A stretch of 64,000 bases of DNA, from assembly GCF_001907195.1 (NCBI RefSeq), contig NZ_LVWA01000004.1:62001-126000 (forward strand), in the 5' to 3' direction. Source of the stretch: Pontibacter flavimaris. GTDB lineage: Bacteria > Bacteroidota > Bacteroidia > Cytophagales > Hymenobacteraceae. Positions 9,694 through 17,279 of the stretch are shown here, piece after piece. Positions within the stretch are counted from its first letter, which is position 1. Every line of letters starts with the position of its first letter. The position numbers and the translations under genes are program-made. The notes under the pieces were generated by a model. That model was not told the origin of the DNA. It saw nothing but the letters and a program-made list of their open reading frames with translations, and made no database searches.

Positions 9694-11007
9694 ATGGAAC
9701 ACAACAACCTATTGGAAGAAGCCAAGAAGTTTGGTTTTACCCAGGACCAGCAAGTATGGCTTAAGCCCTTTATGAACTACCCTGCACGCCAGGTAGGCGA
9801 CGTGAAAGAGTCTGAGGATGACTCGCTTGTGTACTTTGCCAAGCGTTTCGAGATGTTCCGCGACAAGGTGAACAACCTGCTGCAACGCATCGAGGCCTCC
9901 GATAACAAGGGCTCTTTCCTGATGAAAGTACTGCACATGAAGGAGCAGGTGGGCAGCTACGACGCCCTCGGCGACTTTGAGCAGCTCTACCATACCCTGG
10001 CCACAGCCGAAGAGGAGATAAACGAGACCATCAAGCAGAACCGCGAGAAGAACCTGAGCATCAAGGTGAGCCTGATACAGGAGGCCGAGGCCCATAGCGA
10101 GAGCATCGACTGGAAAGAGGCCACCGAGAAGCTGAAGGACCTGCGCACGGCCTGGATCAAGACCGGGCCGGTGGAGAAAGAGCTCACCGACGAGATAGAG
10201 GAGCGTTTCCGCAATGCTGTGGAGAATTTCTTTGAGCGCAAGAAGAACTTCTTCGAGGATAAGAAGCGCATGCAGAACCGCGCCTACGAACGCTACAGGG
10301 ATCTGATCAACCAGTCGTACCACCTGGCAAACTCGGAGGAGTGGGAGGAGACGACCGCCAAGCTGAAGCAACTGCAGAACGAATGGAAAGAAGTGGGCGG
10401 CAACCTGCCGCGCAAGACCATGACCACCCTCTGGAACAACTTCCGGAAGGCGCACAACCACTTTTTCGAGCGCCTGAAGCGCAAGATACAGAAGGAGAAG
10501 AACGCCTCCAGGGACCAGTTTTACGAGCAGAACTTCGAGCGCAAGCAGGAGCTGGCCGTGGAGGCCGAGCAGCTGCTGCAGGACATGAGTCTGAACGATG
10601 CCGTAAAGCGCGCCAAGGAGCTGCAGGCCGAGTGGAAAAAGGTTGGACCGGTGCGCCCCGACGTGTCGGACGCCATCTGGGAGCGCTTTATCAAGGCCTG
10701 CGACCGCGTATTTGAGATGAGCAGCCTGGAGCACTACATCCGAAAGCGCCAGCAGGCCAGCAACGAGGAGTATTCGGAGCCCGATGGCCTGCAGGCCCGC
10801 ATCAACGCCCTCCGGGACTTTATCAAATCAGACAAAACCGAGCTGGAGGTACTGGAGACGAACCTGGACAAGCTCAACGACTCCCCGAGCAACGAGGCCT
10901 TCCGCAACATGCTGAAAGGGAAGATCCGCAACTTCAACCGCAAGATCGGCACCAAGACCGCCCTGATCGAGATGTTCCAGAGTCAGCTGAGCGCCATCTC
11001 GCGCTAA
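9694..11007 (+). CDS. DUF349 domain-containing coiled-coil protein
   Basis: 437 residues, soluble, very rich in Glu, Lys and Arg, with a heptad-like pattern for most of its length. At least three DUF349 units repeat the theme LQxxWKxxGxxx followed by WxxFRxA: DLRTAWIKTGPVEKELTDEI, QLQNEWKEVGGNLPRKTMTT with LWNNFRKAHNHFF, and ELQAEWKKVGPVRPDVSDAI with WERFIKACDRVFE. DUF349 proteins of this phylum are common and poorly characterised; I would not assign a function. Monocistronic, followed by a strong terminator. Confidence 0.9.
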   Translation: MEHNNLLEEAKKFGFTQDQQVWLKPFMNYPARQVGDVKESEDDSLVYFAKRFEMFRDKVNNLLQRIEASDNKGSFLMKVLHMKEQVGSYDALGDFEQLYHTLATAEEEINETIKQNREKNLSIKVSLIQEAEAHSESIDWKEATEKLKDLRTAWIKTGPVEKELTDEIEERFRNAVENFFERKKNFFEDKKRMQNRAYERYRDLINQSYHLANSEEWEETTAKLKQLQNEWKEVGGNLPRKTMTTLWNNFRKAHNHFFERLKRKIQKEKNASRDQFYEQNFERKQELAVEAEQLLQDMSLNDAVKRAKELQAEWKKVGPVRPDVSDAIWERFIKACDRVFEMSSLEHYIRKRQQASNEEYSEPDGLQARINALRDFIKSDKTELEVLETNLDKLNDSPSNEAFRNMLKGKIRNFNRKIGTKTALIEMFQSQLSAISR

Positions 11008-11031
11008 GCCACAGCTCCGGCTATACTTTAC

Positions 11032-11067
11032 AAAAAGCGCCTGCTGCGGTGGTAGCAGGCGCTTTTT
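11032..11067 (+). terminator. Rho-independent terminator of the DUF349 gene
   Basis: AAAAAGCGCCTGCT / AGCAGGCGCTTTTT, a 14-bp stem with T-run and A-run on the outside. Confidence 0.9.
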
Positions 11068-11243
11068 GCGTTTACTGCCACCGCCCCTGCCGCGCCTCCT
11101 ACAACTTATGTTACTGTGCCGCGGCAGTGCCCTGAATTTATTCCTCACTTTTTGAACATTTGTTTTTTATTTGCGTTGTGTTGTTAAAAACAGACAAAAA
11201 ACAATAAATATTTAGTTAAAATTTTTGTTCTTGTTTTTATTTA

Positions 11244-11285
11244 TACTTTTGCGAACAAATCACACACGCCAATAAGTTAAAGGAG
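11244..11285 (+). promoter_or_regulatory. Candidate promoter and strong RBS of the DUF2795 gene
   Basis: TACTTTTG at 11244-11251 fits the Bacteroidota -7 box TAnnTTTG inside an AT-rich tract. The -33 side is only a run of T with TTG at 11225-11227, at a short spacing. AAAGGAG at 11279-11285 sits 8 nt before the ATG, a real Shine-Dalgarno site, which is uncommon in this phylum. Confidence 0.5.
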
Positions 11286-11293
11286 AAAATACT

Positions 11294-11515
11294 ATGTACT
11301 GGACACTTGAATTAGCTTCATACCTGGAGGATGCACCCTGGCCAGCCACAAAAGATGAGCTGATCGACTTTTCCATCCGCTCCGGCGCCCCTATGGAGGT
11401 TGTAGAGAACCTGCAGGCCCTGGAGGACGACGGACAGCCTTACGAGAGCATCGAAGAGATCTGGCCTGACTATCCTACCAAAGAGGATTTCATGTTTAAC
11501 GAGGACGAGTATTAA
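11294..11515 (+). CDS. DUF2795 domain-containing small protein
   Basis: 73 residues, acidic, no signal peptide. It matches the short DUF2795 family: YLEDAPWPATKDELIDFSIR then GAPMEVVENLQAL, and an acidic tail (KEDFMFNEDEY). The pattern suggests a small helical fold. The start is fixed by a good ribosome binding site. Function is unknown in the family; the AT-rich promoter and strong RBS suggest high expression. The downstream ABC ATPase begins 85 bp later, separated by an AT-rich inverted repeat. Confidence 0.9.
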   Translation: MYWTLELASYLEDAPWPATKDELIDFSIRSGAPMEVVENLQALEDDGQPYESIEEIWPDYPTKEDFMFNEDEY

Positions 11516-11600
11516 TAATGAATAATTGGTAATGAGTAATGAATAATTGCCAATGGCTTTAAAGCTGACTCATTATTCATACATCATTAGTAATTAATCA
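11516..11600. repeat. AT-rich inverted repeat (TAATGAGTAATGAATAAT type)
   Basis: The left half GGTAATGAGTAATGAATAAT is mirrored by ATTATTCATACATCATTAG after a spacer of about 25 bp. The arms abut the stop of the DUF2795 gene and the start of the next gene. A similar element lies at 32648-32748. Confidence 0.65.
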
Positions 11601-12332
11601 TTGGACAACATCGTCGAAGCAAAGAATCTGGTTGCGGGTTATGGCCAACGTGTGCTGATCCGCAACCTTTCTTTTTTTGTACCCTCCCCTGCCTTTGTGG
11701 CGATCATCGGCCATAACGGCGCCGGCAAGACCACGCTCTTCCGCGCTTTTCAGGGGAAAATTGATTACCAGGGGCAGCTACTGGTGCAAAACCACGACCT
11801 GCGACACCTCTCCAACCCATCGGGCAAGGGCCTGCTGGCATACTTGCCGCAAAAATCCGTCATTAACTTCCCCATTAAGGTGCACGACCTGGTGGTGATG
11901 GGCCTGTTCCGCCAAAAGCGCTTTTTCGAGAATTATACTTCGGAGGATTATACGTTAGCGGCCCAGACGCTGGAACTGCTGCAGCTCTCCCACCTGATGG
12001 ATCACGACTTTACCACCCTCTCCGGCGGCGAGCAGCAGCTGGTGTGGCTGGCGCAGCTCATGCTGCAGGATGCTGCCATTAACCTGCTGGATGAGCCCAC
12101 GCAGCAGCTGGATGTATACTATAAGCACCAGGTGTTCGGGCTGCTCCAGAACTGGGTAGACGAGCGGCGCAAGACCGTCCTCTGCATCACCCACGACCTG
12201 CAGAACCTCACCCACATGCGGGGCTTTCTGCTCAACCTCTCCAGGCCCGATCCGAAGCTGGAGGTGATTTCCCCGGAGGCGGTGCAGGAGAACCAGGCTT
12301 TTCTGGAGGCGGGGCGTCAGCCGGAGGTGTAG
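11601..12332 (+). CDS. Metal-type ABC transporter ATP-binding protein
   Basis: 243 residues. Walker [12 protein letters not shown] (about residue 37), Q-loop LPQKSVINFP, signature TLSGGEQQLVWLAQL (about 142), Walker B INLLDEPTQQLD, H-loop CITHDLQNL. The layout resembles ZnuC/MntB-type and siderophore-type importers. The start must be TTG at 11601 or later, because an in-frame TAA sits 6 bp upstream and no ATG precedes the conserved VEAKNLVAGYG. No permease or binding protein is adjacent, so its partners must be encoded elsewhere. Substrate (Zn, Mn or Fe complex) is inference. Confidence 0.8.
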   Translation: MDNIVEAKNLVAGYGQRVLIRNLSFFVPSPAFVAIIGHNGAGKTTLFRAFQGKIDYQGQLLVQNHDLRHLSNPSGKGLLAYLPQKSVINFPIKVHDLVVMGLFRQKRFFENYTSEDYTLAAQTLELLQLSHLMDHDFTTLSGGEQQLVWLAQLMLQDAAINLLDEPTQQLDVYYKHQVFGLLQNWVDERRKTVLCITHDLQNLTHMRGFLLNLSRPDPKLEVISPEAVQENQAFLEAGRQPEV

Positions 12333-12359
12333 GAGTGTATTGGTCTGGCAGTTATCTTG

Positions 12360-12790
12360 CGTTATACTTTCATATTTGCCTGCATCCTTCCACTGACTTC
12401 CGCTGGCGCAAGCGTCCGCTTGTGTCTTTTTATACTTGAGCTATACTTTATACTTTCATAGCCGCTGCTTCCTGCTTTTTGAGACAAGCTATACTTTGTA
12501 GTTACTGCTGTTCCACGGCTTTACTACCTGCTCGTTTCATCTCCAGCTTTGGCGCTCTCCAGCCCGAGAGGGCTCGTCCTTTGGCATCGCGCTGTGTTCC
12601 CTCCTGCCTCCGCTGCGCTACGGCTGCTCAACAAGTTGAGCACCGGATCTCACAAGGCGCTCAACCCAAGGACTGGGATCAGATTCGATAGCTTTGGCTT
12701 ATACAAAATGAACGGAGCTCCCTCCCCTGTTTTTAGGGGAGGGTTGGGGTGGGGTGAATTCCCCTCCCCGGAGGGAAGCCATCGTTATAG
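12360..12790 (+). repeat. Composite repeat island 2
   Basis: Fills the convergent gap between the ABC ATPase and ispD. Order on +: TATACTT cluster with the GCGCAAGCGTCCGCTTGTG palindrome (12360-12500), block B (12548-12693), hairpin D (12720-12743, loop GTTTTT), then GGTTGGGGTGGGG and CCCCTCCCCGGAGGG. No other terminator is visible for either gene, so hairpin D may end transcription. Confidence 0.75.
12548..12693 (+). repeat. Block B copy 2 (structured repeat)
   Basis: First hairpin AGCCC/GGGCT as in copies 1, 3 and 5; central hairpin TGCTCAAC-AA-GTTGAGCA at 12625-12642. It ends GGGATCAGATTCGATAGC. Confidence 0.75.
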
Positions 12791-12803
12791 ACTTCAAGAT
12801 TCC

Positions 12804-13481
12804 CTAACCTTCCCTTGCAAAAGCCTCGGCAAGCAGAAGATCCTCGGGCGTGGTGATTTTGATGTTGCGGTAGCTGCCTTCCACTAAAGTTATACTTTCG
12901 CCTATACTTTCCACCACCGAGGCATCGTCGGTGAAGTACTCCTGTTCCGGCTGCTCATAAGCCTTACGAAGTATACTTGCCTGGAAAACCTGCGGCGTTT
13001 GCACCAGTTTATACTTGGCACGCGGCACGGCACGGCTTCCCTCCGCCGTCAGTTCCCGGATAGAGTCTTTCGGCGACACAGCCACCACAGCGCTTCCATA
13101 CGTTGCGGCGGCCTCGTAAGCCGCTTGTATCGTCTCCACCGCCACAAAGGGGCGCACGCCATCGTGCACGGCCACCAGACCGTCTCCCATCACCGCGTCC
13201 AGCCCGTTCCTGACCGAACCGAAACGCGTGGCGCCGCCCGGCACCGTCATGTGGAACAGCCTGAAGCCGTGCTTCTGGCAGAGGCTGCGCCAGGTGTTGA
13301 GTTGCTCCTGCGGCAGCACCACAACCATTCTAACAGCAGGGTTATACTTGTGGAAGCGCTCTATCGTGTGCATCAGGATCGGCTTGCCCGCTACCTCCAT
13401 AAACTGCTTGGGCAGCTCGTGCTGCATGCGGCTGCCGCTGCCGCCAGCCACTATGATCGCATATTCCGGGGTTTTTGCCAT
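12804..13481 (-). CDS. ispD: 2-C-methyl-D-erythritol 4-phosphate cytidylyltransferase
   Basis: 225 residues, normal length. The N-terminal nucleotide-binding loop is AIIVAGGSGSRMQHELPKQF, with the Arg and Lys that contact CTP. VAVHDGVRPFV (about residue 100) and the C-terminal NIKITTPEDLLLAE complete the family signature. It transfers CMP to methylerythritol phosphate in the non-mevalonate isoprenoid pathway, in the cytosol. It lies downstream of queA on the same strand, but queA has its own terminator, so ispD is probably transcribed from the 160-bp spacer. Confidence 0.95.
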   Translation of the reverse strand: MAKTPEYAIIVAGGSGSRMQHELPKQFMEVAGKPILMHTIERFHKYNPAVRMVVVLPQEQLNTWRSLCQKHGFRLFHMTVPGGATRFGSVRNGLDAVMGDGLVAVHDGVRPFVAVETIQAAYEAAATYGSAVVAVSPKDSIRELTAEGSRAVPRAKYKLVQTPQVFQASILRKAYEQPEQEYFTDDASVVESIGESITLVEGSYRNIKITTPEDLLLAEAFAREG

Positions 13482-13496
13482 AGGGCAAAGTTAGAA

Positions 13497-13546
13497 AGTT
13501 GTTTTGAGTTTGGGAGTTTGGGAGTTAGAGAGTTTAGGAGTTGTAG
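13497..13546. repeat. Short degenerate GGGAGTT repeat
   Basis: GGGAGTTTGGGAGTTAGAG followed by AGTTTAGGAGTT: four imperfect units of about 8 bp just upstream of ispD. Simple low-complexity repeat. Confidence 0.5.
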
Positions 13547-13584
13547 AGACGAAACGCGCTTCAAATCTCTAACCATCTTGATAT

Positions 13585-13629
13585 AAAGTATAAAGCCCCT
13601 GCTTTTTAAGACCGGGGCTTTATACTTTT
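13585..13629 (-). terminator. Rho-independent terminator of queA, built from inverted AAGTATA motifs
   Basis: AAAGTATAAAGCCCC (13585-13599) pairs with GGGGCTTTATACTTT (13613-13627). The outer part of the stem is an inverted pair of the window-wide AAGTATA/TATACTT motif. It lies just 3' of queA. Confidence 0.85.
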
Positions 13630-13644
13630 GCAAGCAGTTTATAC

Positions 13645-14691
13645 TTACAGGATCAGCATTACGTCGCCGTAGCTGAAGAAGCGGTAGTTTTCTTTGATAG
13701 CCTCCTCGTACGCCTTCATCACCAGGTCATACCCGCCGAAGGCAGCGGCCATCATCAGCAGCGTGCTTTCCGGCATGTGGAAGTTGGTGAGCAGGCTGTT
13801 GGCGATCTTGAAGTCGTAGGGCGGGAAGATGAAACGGTCTGTCCAGCCTTCGTTGGCCTTCAGGCGGCTGTTGGCCGATACCGAGGACTCCAGGGCACGC
13901 ATGGTGGTGGTGCCGATGGCGCACACGCGCCTCTTGCTGTCCAGCGCCTTGTTCACGCGCTCGGCGGTGGCGGCGGGCACCATAAAGTTCTCCGAGTCCA
14001 TTTTGTGCTTGGTCAGGTCTTCCACATCCACCGGACGGAAAGTGCCCAGGCCCACGTGCAGCGTGATCGGCTCCACGTCCACGCCTTTGATCTCCAGGCG
14101 CTTCATCACCTCTTTGGTAAAGTGCAGGCCAGCGGTTGGGGCAGCCACGGCGCCTACGTTCTTGGCATACACGGTCTGGTAGCGCTCCCGGTCCTCAGGC
14201 TCCGCCTCGCGCTTGATATACTTGGGAAGCGGCGTTTCGCCCAGGTCGTTAATGGTCTTGTAGAACTCCTCGTCCGGGCCGTCGAACAGGAACTTGATGG
14301 TACGGCCGCGGGAGGTGGTGTTGTCGATCACCTCGGCCACCAGATCGCTGTCGCCAAAGTATAGCTTGTTGCCCACGCGGATCTTGCGGGCCGGGTCTAC
14401 CAGCACGTCCCACAGGTGGATGTCCTTGTTGAGCTCGCGCAGCAGGAACACTTCAATCTTAGCCCCTGTCTTTTCCTTGTTGCCGTACAGGCGCGCCGGA
14501 AACACCTTGGTATCATTCACCACCATCACGTCGCCCTCTTCGAAGTACTCCAGGATGTCTTTAAACACGCGGTGCTCGATTTTACCGGTGTCGCGGTGGA
14601 TCACCATCATGCGGGACTCGTCGCGGTTTTCGGAAGGGTGGGAGGCAAGGTAGCTTTCAGGAAGCTCGAACTTAAATTCGGATAATTTCAT
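13645..14691 (-). CDS. queA: S-adenosylmethionine:tRNA ribosyltransferase-isomerase
   Basis: 348 residues from the ATG at 14691 ([20 protein letters not shown]); the frame stays open 32 codons further upstream, but those are not family-like. Landmarks: the N-terminal FELPxxLIAxxP-type motif, [27 protein letters not shown], and [11 protein letters not shown]. QueA transfers the ribose of SAM to 7-aminomethyl-7-deazaguanine in tRNA, making epoxyqueuosine. Cytosolic, monocistronic, with its own terminator. The divergent gene is an unrelated permease. Confidence 0.95.
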   Translation of the reverse strand: MKLSEFKFELPESYLASHPSENRDESRMMVIHRDTGKIEHRVFKDILEYFEEGDVMVVNDTKVFPARLYGNKEKTGAKIEVFLLRELNKDIHLWDVLVDPARKIRVGNKLYFGDSDLVAEVIDNTTSRGRTIKFLFDGPDEEFYKTINDLGETPLPKYIKREAEPEDRERYQTVYAKNVGAVAAPTAGLHFTKEVMKRLEIKGVDVEPITLHVGLGTFRPVDVEDLTKHKMDSENFMVPAATAERVNKALDSKRRVCAIGTTTMRALESSVSANSRLKANEGWTDRFIFPPYDFKIANSLLTNFHMPESTLLMMAAAFGGYDLVMKAYEEAIKENYRFFSYGDVMLIL

Positions 14692-14892
14692 ATAGCAAAT
14701 ATTACGGTATTTGGTTCTTATACGTGTGCGGTATCTCCTGTTACACAACAGCAGCGCCGCCTGCTGAGGTTCATAATCAACCGCCAACTAAAAAACAAAA
14801 AATCAAACCGCAAATTTACTCGCTTTGGCCGAATTATTCTTACTTTTAAGAAAATTACTTGCTACTGTTTTACCTGATATAAGAAGAACACT

Positions 14893-16140
14893 ATGATCTA
14901 CCTCCGCCTGATAGCCGAAAGCTTTCGCTTTGCGTGGCAGGCCCTGCGCGCCAACCTCCTGCGCACGATCCTGTCGCTGCTGGGGGTTACCATCGGTATC
15001 TTTGCCATCATCTCCGTGTTCACGCTGGTGGACTCGCTGGAGCGCAATGTGCGCGACAGCATGAGCTTTATCGGCGACAAGGTGATCTACGTGGAGAAGT
15101 GGCCCTGGTCTACCGGGGGCAGCTACCCGTGGTGGAAATACTTTCAACGCCCGGAGCCCACCGAGCGTGAGTTTCGCCTGCTGGAGCGCCGCATCACCAC
15201 CAGCAGCGGCGTGGCCATATCCTCAAGCAAGGGCGGCAACACCTTTAAGCAGGGCAACAACAGCTACTCCAACGGGAACCTGATGGGCATCTCCTACGAC
15301 TATCCGAGCGTAAGCGAAGTGCCGATCGTGGACGGCCGTTACTTTACCCCGCAGGAGGCGGAGGCCGCCCGCAACGTGATCATCATCGGCGACGAGGTAG
15401 CCACCACCCTCTTCCCCTACGGCAGCCCGATCGGGCAGACGCTGAAGGTGTCCGGGCAGAAGTTCTCCGTGATCGGGGTGATCGAGAAGCAGGGCGAGAA
15501 CATCTTCGGGATGCCGAACATGGACCAGATGGGTATGGTGCCCTACAGCACCTTCTCCAAGATGTATGATGTGGGGCCAAACGGCCTGGGGTCCACCATC
15601 GCCCTGAAAGGCCGCGACAACGACCCGGGCCTGCTGGAACTGGAGTATGAGGCGCGCGGCATCATGCGCAACATACGCGGCCTGCGCCCCCGCGATGAGG
15701 ACAGCTTTGCCATGAACCGGCCCGAGATGATACAGGAAGCCATCGGCGGCTTTTTCAGCGCCGTTGGGTTTGGAGGCTGGATCATTGGAGGCTTCTCTAT
15801 ACTTGTGGGCGGCTTCGGCATCGCCAACATCATGTTTGTGTCGGTAAAGGAGCGCACCAACATCATCGGGATACAAAAAGCGCTGGGCGCCAAAAACTTT
15901 TTCATACTTTTCCAGTTCCTGTTCGAGGCTGTTTTCCTGAGCCTGTTGGGCGGCGGCATCGGCATTATGCTGGTGTTCCTGCTCACGCTCATTCCCCAGG
16001 ACATGATGAAGGTCACGCTCTCGGCAGGCAACATTATACTTGGCCTCGGCGTATCGGCCGTTATCGGCATGCTGTCGGGTATCATCCCGGCCGTGCTGGC
16101 ATCAAACCTGGACCCCGTTATAGCAATCCGGTCGAAATAG
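14893..16140 (+). CDS. ABC transporter permease, MacB/FtsX type
   Basis: 415 residues. One N-terminal membrane helix (TILSLLGVTIGIFAIISVFT), a large periplasmic MacB_PCD-like domain (about residues 50-270) and three C-terminal helices of the FtsX fold, with VKERTNIIGIQKALGAK in the cytosolic loop and a final helix running to LDPVIAIRSK. This is the MacB/LolC-type mechanotransmission permease. No ATPase or membrane-fusion gene is adjacent, so its partners are elsewhere. Cargo unknown. Confidence 0.88.
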   Translation: MIYLRLIAESFRFAWQALRANLLRTILSLLGVTIGIFAIISVFTLVDSLERNVRDSMSFIGDKVIYVEKWPWSTGGSYPWWKYFQRPEPTEREFRLLERRITTSSGVAISSSKGGNTFKQGNNSYSNGNLMGISYDYPSVSEVPIVDGRYFTPQEAEAARNVIIIGDEVATTLFPYGSPIGQTLKVSGQKFSVIGVIEKQGENIFGMPNMDQMGMVPYSTFSKMYDVGPNGLGSTIALKGRDNDPGLLELEYEARGIMRNIRGLRPRDEDSFAMNRPEMIQEAIGGFFSAVGFGGWIIGGFSILVGGFGIANIMFVSVKERTNIIGIQKALGAKNFFILFQFLFEAVFLSLLGGGIGIMLVFLLTLIPQDMMKVTLSAGNIILGLGVSAVIGMLSGIIPAVLASNLDPVIAIRSK

Positions 16141-16286
16141 AGAAACCTTTACATGCTTGGCGCTGATGCTCCCCTCCCGCACAGGGGCAGCGGGCCAGGC
16201 CTGATTTTATAACTATGTGATGAAGCGTGCCCCAGCCTGTGGGCACAGCAGGCGAAAGCCTCCGCAGAAGAAGACGAGAAAGAATT
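16141..16286 (+). promoter_or_regulatory. Possible structured leader of the LOG-family gene
   Basis: The 146-bp gap holds three adjacent hairpins: GCTCCCCT/AGGGGCAGC (about 16166-16192), GTGCCCC/GTGGGCAC (about 16228-16247) and AGGC-GAAA-GCCT (about 16252-16263). None has a terminator U-tract. I cannot match it to a known riboswitch. Confidence 0.3.
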
Positions 16287-17150
16287 ATGACAAAGCTTAG
16301 AAAGACGAGCAAAACCAAACTGAATGACGAGGCGCTGCACACCGGCAGCGGCCAAACCATCCTGAAACCCGATGTTAACGAGAATAAGGCCAGGTCGGTA
16401 ACAGACCTGCGCGAGAATGGCCAGTCCACCGCGGCCCCAGCCTCTGCCGAGGACATTAGAATCCGCAAGGCCTTCGTGGACAAGGACTGGAACGAGATTA
16501 AGATTGCAGACTCCTGGCAGATATTTAAGGTAATGGCCGAGTTCGTGGACGGCTTCGAGAAGCTGGCCAAGATCGGCCCCTGCGTGTCGGTATTCGGCTC
16601 GGCCCGCACCAAGTCCGACAACAAGTACTACATTATGGCCGAGGAGATTGCCGCCAAGCTGGTGCGCCACGGCTATGGCGTGATTACGGGCGGTGGCCCG
16701 GGCATTATGGAGGCCGGCAACAAAGGCGCGCACTCTGAGGGCGGCAAGTCGGTGGGCCTGAACATTCACCTGCCCTTCGAGCAGTTCAACAACATCTACA
16801 TCGACTCCGACAAACTCATCAACTTCGACTACTTTTTTGTGCGCAAGGTGATGTTTGTGAAGTATGCGCAGGGTTTTGTGGTGCTGCCGGGCGGCTTCGG
16901 CACGCTGGACGAACTGTTTGAGGCGATTACGCTCATCCAGACGAAGAAGATCGGGGCCTTCCCCATCGTGCTGGTGGGCCGTTCGTACTGGGGCGGCTTA
17001 ATGGAGTGGGTTGAGAACGTGATGCTGAAGATGGAAAGCAACATCAGCCAGGAAGACCTGGACCTGGTGCACATCGTGGACGACCCCTCGGAGGCCGTGA
17101 AGATCATCGACGACTTCTATAGCAAGTACCTGCTGTCCCCGAACTTTTAA
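16287..17150 (+). CDS. LOG family (TIGR00730) Rossmann-fold protein
   Basis: 287 residues from the ATG at 16287; an alternative start 20 codons upstream is Arg-rich and not family-like. The first 85 residues are a polar, probably disordered extension. The core has VSVFGSARTKSDNKYY, VITGGGPGIMEAGNKGA (about residue 138) and the hallmark LPGGFGTLDELFEA (about residue 203). LOG-family enzymes hydrolyse nucleoside 5'-monophosphates to base and ribose 5-phosphate. Cytosolic. A strong terminator follows. Confidence 0.9.
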   Translation: MTKLRKTSKTKLNDEALHTGSGQTILKPDVNENKARSVTDLRENGQSTAAPASAEDIRIRKAFVDKDWNEIKIADSWQIFKVMAEFVDGFEKLAKIGPCVSVFGSARTKSDNKYYIMAEEIAAKLVRHGYGVITGGGPGIMEAGNKGAHSEGGKSVGLNIHLPFEQFNNIYIDSDKLINFDYFFVRKVMFVKYAQGFVVLPGGFGTLDELFEAITLIQTKKIGAFPIVLVGRSYWGGLMEWVENVMLKMESNISQEDLDLVHIVDDPSEAVKIIDDFYSKYLLSPNF

Positions 17151-17172
17151 GGAAGCCATACTCATACTTACA

Positions 17173-17206
17173 GAGAAGCCCGCCGCACACGCAGCGGGCT
17201 TCTTTT
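17173..17206 (+). terminator. Rho-independent terminator of the LOG gene
   Basis: AGAAGCCCGC / GCGGGCTTCTTTT around a CGCACACGCA-like loop. Confidence 0.85.
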
Positions 17207-17279
17207 ATGCAATGCGGCTCCATACTTGCCTGTCGCGCCGCTGGCTCCTATACTTCTCCCATTCTATAAGGCCTCGGGC

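Noticed and set aside
9709..10734. Long reverse-strand ORF (341 codons) across the DUF349 gene
   Set aside because: Antisense shadow of a gene with strong heptad and DUF349 signatures. The translated text is Leu/Val/His-rich with no family likeness.
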